Made by a program: the position numbers and the translations under genes | In this document: positions 58,145-64,000 of the stretch, in pieces | How positions within the stretch are numbered: the stretch's first letter is position 1 | Layout: each line of letters begins with the position of its first letter | Assembly (NCBI RefSeq): GCF_964656455.1 | Contig: NC_135721.1 | Location: 80,394,754 to 80,458,753 of the forward strand | Direction: 5' to 3' | Length of the DNA stretch: 64,000 bases | From: Halichoerus grypus | Lineage: Eukaryota; Chordata; Mammalia; Carnivora; Phocidae | Notes under the pieces: model-generated | Seen by the model: only the letters and a program-made list of their open reading frames with translations | Database searches by the model: none | Told to the model about the DNA's origin: nothing

Positions 58145-58989
58145 TTTTGTTGTTTACAATTTTTGCTCTCACTTTGTGTGTGTTGTGAACTCATGTTCCT
58201 TGGCACCTTATCTGAGGAAACTTCTAAGGTCTGGGATGCTTCTATCAGGCACCTGAAGGTAACCAGTCTGGAACTCATTTCAACCAGATTCTCTACTTAA
58301 CTGTTTTGACTGCCAACATAGTGTGAATTCAAGCCCCATGTCCATGTAAATGTGGACCAGTAGTTAGGAAATCCAGGAGCGATTTCCTCCCCAGAATCAA
58401 AGCTGAGACAGGCATTCCCACTTTCTCCCTCTGCAGAGTAGGGTTTTCCCTAATTCTATCACACAAGCTTCCTGCAGGAGTCCTAACTTTATGCAAAGAT
58501 CAGTGGTTCAATCTACCATCTTGATTGTTGCAAGGCTTTGCCTTCTGCCCCGTATGCCTACCCTGGCTACTAGGGATCAGCAGGTAACTGAGGGAAAACT
58601 ACTGGGCTCCAGTCCTCAATTACCTTCTCAGTTTATGTTTATCATCATTTCTGGCCTCCAAAGTTTTTAATTTTGCCTTCTGCTCAGGGTGTGTGTGTGT
58701 AATACACTCAACATTCTTAGCTGTACTGCACCTGGAGGATAAGTGTAGTACACTACACCACTGAAAACAAAAAATTTTCTATTTACCTTTACTTACTTTA
58801 GAAGTAATTACTTCTCTTAATCCAATAGATTGGGGTATTGAGAGAGAATGAAAATGCATGGACTTGAGCCACAAGTATAATATGGGTAAAAATCTAGTAC
58901 TGCAAATTCATTCTTATCCCCCTTCATGTAGCAGATTAAGCTCCAGTCACAGCAGTGATAGTGGCTTAGTTCAGCTACTCAGGTCTCCT

Positions 58990-59158
58990 TGAGCCTGTTT
59001 CTTTTCCAATCTGTAAAATGGCAATGATTTTAACCCCTCTCAAAGTTCTTAGAAGGATTAAAAAAAAAAAAAAGTTCTTAGAAGGATTAAATCATACATG
59101 TAAAAACTCAGCTCAGTGTCCAGTACTTAAAACACTTAACAAATACCAGCTATGGCTA
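58990..59158 (+). repeat. MIR SINE, interrupted by a poly(A) insert
   Basis: 'ttccaatctgtaaaatggca' to 'ttaacaaataccagctatgg' is MIR. Within it, AAAGTTCTTAGAAGGATTA is present twice (59042-59060, 59071-59089), flanking ten A. Confidence 0.75.
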
Positions 59159-59164
59159 TTTTCA

Positions 59165-61130
59165 AAAGCTTCTCTCTCTAATCTTGCCTGGTTAATTGTC
59201 CAAATTAGCTTTAGAATGATTTTTTCAATTTCTAAAGAGAATTCTTTTGGAATTCTGACTGAAAATAATTTTGGTTGAAATAATGAAGTAATTTGGGGAG
59301 ATTTGACATCCCAATAAAATCAAGTTTCTTCAGCCAGTAACATGATGTATGTCTCCATTAAGTCTTCTTTGAGACCCTCAGCAAATTAGGTTCTGAACAT
59401 TTCTGTTATGTTTGTTTCTTATTTTATAAAAGTTTAAGTTTATTATATATACTATTAAATATGTTATTTTAAGTAAAAATAATTTCTAATTAGTTATTGC
59501 TGGAATATGTAAAAGCTTTTGCTTTTTATGTTTATTTTACAATTGGGTATCTTGCTTAAGTTTTGTAAAAATCCTACGGTTTCTAGGTAATCACATCATC
59601 TGCACATCATCTTTTTTTTCTCCTTTCCCACAGTTACACTTCCTCAGTGGACTCCTTTATTCCTCACCTTAAGCATGTATATAGTGCTTCATAGTAAATT
59701 TGTTATTGATTTCATATTCCTTTAAGCATACTGTAATAAGTTTTATCAGAGATGTAAATTGAATTATACCATTTTTAGGTATTTATTAAGATGACTGCAT
59801 GGTTTTCCTCCTTTAACTCTAAAAATACAGTAAAATATATTTTTCTTTTTTAAAAATTTTTATTTAATTTAATTAACATATACTGTATTATTAGTTTCAG
59901 AGGTAGAATTTAGTGATTAAATATATTTTTTCTACCAGAAAGCTAACCTTGTATTTCTAGAATGCATGCTAGCTATATGATCATGGATTGTTCTGGTGAT
60001 GAATGGTTGGTATTGATTTGCCCAGAATTCTTTAGACTTTTCAATCTATTTAATTCTTTCTGACTTCCTTTGACAATTTTTGATCCTGGGTTCACGCTAA
60101 CTGTATAAAATGAGTTAGGATGCTTCTTCTACATTCCGGGACAATTTACATGGCTTTAAATATTTCCTCCTTGAAATGGAAATTACAATTTGCCTGAAAA
60201 ACACCTGGACTTGATGTCATTTTTAAAAAGAATTCATCCATAATTCATCAAAGACTTCAATGATTTTCTATTGCAGATTTCTTGGTAAGTTGTTTTCTAG
60301 AAAATAGTTCATTTCATCCAGATTTTCAAATTTATCAGCAGAGGGTAATACAGAATTTATAATTTAAAAACACACCTTTATTTATTCTAATAAATATTTT
60401 TGTTCTTTATAAGTTTCTGGCTTTTATTTTTTGCTATGACTATATATTTTTTCTTCTTCAGTGTTCTGAGAATATTTATCCTGCCTTTAATTTTAATAGT
60501 GACCTTGACATTTTCCAAAAGCATTCCTTTATCCTTCATTTCTCTAATTGTCGAAGTTAATTTTGAAATGGAACATTTTGACTCTATTTCTGATGAAAAT
60601 ATATAAAATTTTACCTACTTGCTCTTCCATCTATACCTCAATCTCAGGGTACCAGTAATTCTCAGTTTTTAATATCAGTTAATACAGTTTACCCAAATAC
60701 CACTAAATTATTGCTGTTCCCATTATTTATCCTTTTGAAGAATTTAACATTTCACTCCATTTTAGAAAGAGATTTACAACAATTATTTAAATTTATTTAT
60801 GATTAAGTGGTTTCAGTTTCACTACAGTCTTTTGGTATGAGGTGGATTTAATAAACCCAATTTTCTTTCATGTCTAAATTGGTTGGAATAATCTAAGTAG
60901 ATTCTTTTCTCAAGAAGTGTTATAATTTCGGAACACTTACATATCTGAAAATGTCTTTCTTCCATTGTCTTCACCTGTGAAGGCATCTTCACTAGGTATA
61001 AATCTTGGATTAAAAATTTCCCTCTCCAAAATGCAAAGGGATGGTTTCCTATCAACTCTTGGCACGGCATGAGGCTGGCTTGTTTTTTCTTCTCTTGCAG
61101 GTTACTGGTTTTTGTTTGTTCTTGCCTTTA
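59165..61130 (-). mobile_element. Very old antisense L1 relic
   Basis: Antisense ORF2 text: 'tttggggagatttgacatcc', 'ggtattgatttgcccag', 'gacttcaatgattttctatt'. Strongly diverged and AT-rich, no coding capacity. Confidence 0.65.
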
Positions 61131-61630
61131 TCCTCAAATTTTAATACTTTAAATTATAATTTGTGTCTAAATTACAGGATGTGTCTAATTATAGAATGCT
61201 TTTCTCAGTGATTTTTCTGGAACATGATGAGTTCTTTGAATCTCTACATGCAGATCTTTCTTTGGTCCCCCCAAATCTTTATTCAACTCTATCTTTGAAC
61301 AATGCTTCTGCTCTACCTATTCTGTTCCCTTTCACAAACATCAAACACCCCATGCTAAAGTGCCAACCTTTGTCCTACCATTGGCTGTCCACTCGCTTGC
61401 TGGTACCATCTCTAGGTGCTCTGCATTCTGAGAGCTGCTTTGTGTGTGTGTGTGTGACACTGATTCTGTTTTCTGAAGTGTCTGCTGTCCACTTTTGCTT
61501 CTGCATTCTTTAGTTCCTATAAGCATCACCATACTCACCTTAGTCTGTTCTCTCTTTACAGCTTTCTGTTTCTGCTTCACAAATAGCATATTTTCTTATA
61601 TTCTTTTGAAGAGACCAAAAGTTTCCTGAA
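61131..61630. other. Intergenic, AT-rich, unassigned
   Basis: No gene recognised. A short (GT)8 tract lies at about 61442-61456. Confidence 0.5.
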
Positions 61631-61841
61631 AAAAATTTTTTTTTTTTTAAAGATTTTGTTTATTTATTTGACAGAGAGAGATACACAGTGAGAGAGAGAA
61701 CACAAGCAGGGGGAGTGGGAGAGGGAGAAGCAGGCTTCCTGCAGAGCAGGGAGCCCGATGTGGGGCTCGATCCCAGGACCCTGGGATCATGACCTGAGCC
61801 GAAGGCAGACGCTTAACGACTGAGCCACCCAGGCGCCACCA
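61631..61841 (-). mobile_element. Can-SINE, antisense
   Basis: T(n)AAAGATTTTGTTTATTTATTTGAC to GAGCCACCCAGGCGCCA. Confidence 0.95.
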
Positions 61842-62280
61842 GATCATAATTTTATAAGTGTTTAGGACAATGCTCCTTCTTCTTTGTTTTGCAGTATTCT
61901 GCCCAAAGTCCCACCACCTCTACCTCACCCAGACTTGTGGCTACTTCACTCATCTTTGGCTGTAGCAAGAGATATCCCTGGGTGATGGGACTAAGATATT
62001 TTTGCCTATTTTTCAGTTTTTTTTTTAAACTTTTGTTGTACATATATACTTGGTGATAATTATTTTGGAAAAAAAATAGAAAAAAATTCTTTCTTTAAAG
62101 TACCCTGTGAACAGCACAATAAAAAAATCAGTTTTTGTGAATCTAGGATCGATACAAAAGTTATGATATGAAGATGGCAAGTTAAAAGTTATGTACTTTT
62201 GCTTCTGAAAGGGGAAATTGCTAATATATTAAGAAAGAATGACAACATGATCTAATCCTCTTTCCCACACAAACACCAAT

Positions 62281-62588
62281 TTTATTCCAAATAATCACAT
62301 AATTTTAAAAATTTCCCTAAAACACTCTTACAAAAAGTAATCCCACTGTCATTAATTCTGGAAATTTCGTTTTGTACATTAGTAAGTACTACCTTAGTTG
62401 AACTGAAACAGTCCAAAAATTCCACAGCTTCTATAGATTTCATCTTAAAAGTTAAAAAAAAATCTACTTTTCATGATAAATGATGCTACTGATAACTTTA
62501 CTTGGTGGACTTTTAGTTACTTTGGTAATTTTTACAATCTTACAAATAAGCAACACACATTATTATTATGAAATAATAATAAGCCAGT
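62281..62588 (-). other. CCDC138: CCDC138 3' UTR with candidate poly(A) signal
   Basis: Sequence after the CCDC138 stop on the - strand. It is AT-rich and I see no repeat in it. TTTATT at 62281-62286 on the + strand is AATAAA on the - strand, about 300 nt after the stop, and is the nearest plausible polyadenylation signal. The true end is not proven. Confidence 0.5.
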
Positions 62589-62754
62589 CTAATGGCTTGC
62601 ATTGGAGGCCAAGGAGTTGTATTTTGTCAAACCCAAATTGAACAGAGTTGAATTTAGGTTAATACAGAGAAAGGCATGCTCTGGATGTGTTGTCCTTTGT
62701 AATTCTTGAAGCATCAGATGAATAGTAAAAAGTTCAAAGAGCTTCTTATTACTC
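62589..62754 (-). CDS. CCDC138: CCDC138 last coding exon
   Basis: Read on the - strand, the acceptor TTCTCTTACAG ends at 62755. The exon starts with the last base of a split codon and encodes 54 residues, from SNKKLFELFTIHLMLQ to LTKYNSLASNASH, then TAG at 62591-62589. This matches the C-terminus of coiled-coil domain-containing protein 138 as I recall it from human (SNKKLFELFTIHLMLQEIQRTTNPEHAF and onward). The product is a coiled-coil protein of poorly defined function. Only this exon is visible: I searched the remaining 1.2 kb upstream (to 64000) and did not find the preceding exon. Gene order agrees with human, where EDAR and CCDC138 are convergent neighbours. Confidence 0.95.
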
Positions 62755-62884
62755 CTGTAAGAGAACAAGTACATTAACTTAGTTGCACACTCTCAGGGAG
62801 TTTATCTGAAATGACAAGGAGAGATCATTTACTTGTAAATGTGGGCAAATGGCACCTGGTTTCGACATAGTGCAGAACATAGGT

Positions 62885-63198
62885 TAACTAAAGGATTAAT
62901 ATGCCAAGACAAACAAAACGGGCTTTAGGAGATAAGCTTAGCAGGAGGGGAAGAATGAAGGGGGGGAAATTGGAGGGGGAGATGAACCATGAGAGACGAT
63001 GGACTCTGAAAAACAAACTGAGGGTTCTAGAGGGGAGGGGGGTGAGAGGATGGGTTAGCCTGGTGATGGGTATTAAAGAGGGCATGTTCTGCATGGAGCA
63101 CTGGGTGTTATACGCAAACAATGAATCATGGAACACTACATCAAAAACTAATGATGTGATGTATGATGATTAACATAACATAATAAAAAAATTAAAAT
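62885..63198 (+). mobile_element. Carnivore-type L1 3' end in the last CCDC138 intron
   Basis: 'gatgaaccatgagagacgat', 'ggactctgaaaaacaaactg', 'catggagcactgggtgttat', 'aacataacataataaaaaaa'. About 310 bp, opposite in direction to CCDC138 and 130 bp upstream of its last exon. Confidence 0.9.
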
Positions 63199-64000
63199 TA
63201 AAATAAAGTGGAAAAGTATTCAAGGAAGACGAGAATATGCAGAATATGCTTTATAATACTGAAAACTGCACCCTAGTCACCATTAAAATGCTTAAGAATA
63301 TTTTTTTTCCTCACAGCTAGAAAAAAACCATACTTAATCATCTTAAGTAGCAGAGGTTACCTTTGACTTAGCTCCAAAATACCTTTTCAGCCGTCCTCCT
63401 TCTAATAATCAGTCAGTAATTTCATTTTCAGTCATTTAGAATAATATCGAAAATATGTTTCTTATTTCCTTGTCTCCATGTATTTACCTCTTGAAAGAGA
63501 TTATCAAATAACCTATGTAACCACCCACTTAATACAAAACAATTCACATCTCTGTGGTTTTAAAGCTTTACTTTAAGACCTTGTTGCACTCACATCAGCT
63601 ATTCCCAGCCCTCCTGCTGGAGCTCTGTTCTAGCTCTTCATTTACATTCATTTCAGAATGTAAACTATAACACACATCAAGAATAGTAAAATGCTTTGGC
63701 TCAAGGGAGTACATAAAAAAAAATCCCACAAATTAAGAGCTAAGACCCAATTAAACCTAAATAATGTTACTGCAGCTTTGTGACACCACAGGTAAACTAT
63801 AGTAGGTCTTCCTGAGAATTTACCGGATACAAATCAAGACAACCATGGTACAGTCTGTAAGTGAAGGAAGGCAAAGAATTGATAAGCTTAACTGATGCCA
63901 GTCCAAAACTTGCTGAGTTGAGTATGAGGTTACAATTCGACAATTAATAATTTACTGTGGTGTGGTACTGTGTGCTAGGCAGCAAGGAGAACATATGGAC
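63199..64000 (-). other. CCDC138: CCDC138 last intron (partial)
   Basis: AT-rich unique sequence up to the window edge. I looked for the preceding CCDC138 exon on the - strand and did not find it. Confidence 0.65.

Larger units (their letters stand above)
55800..58750 (-). mobile_element. Very old antisense L1 relic
   Basis: Antisense ORF2-to-5' text: 'caaaacaccagctttcagtg', 'gattgtactgtggtcagaaa', 'gtaaagaatgtgtattgttc', 'aatcctttcttgatt'-like remnants. Strongly diverged, no open frames. One antisense Can-SINE inside. Confidence 0.7.

Noticed and set aside
63199..64000. Second CCDC138 exon near the window edge
   Set aside because: The - strand was read for the residues preceding SNKKLFEL and for a matching phase-2 donor; nothing convincing was found.

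Overview
This is ordinary nuclear DNA from a mammal. The interspersed repeats point to a carnivoran of the arctoid (bear/seal/mustelid) side of Caniformia. About twenty tRNA-Lys-derived Can-SINEs are present on both strands, recognisable by a 'GGGGCACCTGGGTGGCTCAG' head, a CT-rich middle and an AATAAATAAAATCTT-A(n) tail. None resembles the young dog-specific SINEC_Cf type. Several L1 copies end in carnivore-type L1 3' ends. I see no bacterial, viral or CRISPR content.

The first 38 kb carry EDAR, the ectodysplasin-A receptor (a TNF-receptor family member with a death domain), on the + strand. I could assemble every coding exon. Eleven exons (2545-2595, 3329-3451, 4189-4370, 11899-11984, 19301-19387, 20918-21043, 21166-21240, 21537-21609, 24512-24668, 25731-25791, 35536-35858) join with GT/AG borders and continuous phase into 1344 nt, or 447 residues plus stop. 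That is one residue shorter than human EDAR. The 3' UTR runs about 2.4 kb to AATAAA at 38226. The non-coding first exon and the promoter lie upstream of the window.

Introns hold Can-SINEs, a roughly 470-bp GGTGAT-type minisatellite (intron 4), a CA repeat (intron 10) and, in the 9.7-kb last intron, an old near-full-length antisense L1. That L1 is broken by four SINEs, a younger L1 3' end, and a 428-bp poly(A)-ended retrocopy with its own 13-bp target-site duplication. At its 3' end is a local rearrangement: a 140-bp inverted copy of neighbouring intron sequence, a 44-bp direct duplication, a spliced copy of nearby L1 sequence and a 37-bp near-perfect hairpin. Together these look like serial template switching.

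From 38.3 to 62.3 kb the window is intergenic and repeat-dominated. It includes an L1 inserted inside another L1 with matching target-site duplications; the host L1 carries a 5' inversion of twin-priming type. A SINE tail has grown into a (GAAA)/(GGAA) tract, and two very old antisense L1 relics follow. A low-repeat island lies at about 49.2-50.5 kb.

At 62589-62754 on the - strand is the last coding exon of CCDC138, so EDAR and CCDC138 face each other tail to tail, as in human. I do not see a previously undescribed functional system here. The items most worth a second look are the template-switch structure in intron 11, the weak exon-8 donor of EDAR, the retrocopy of unknown source, the twin-primed L1 and the unexplained 49-50 kb island.
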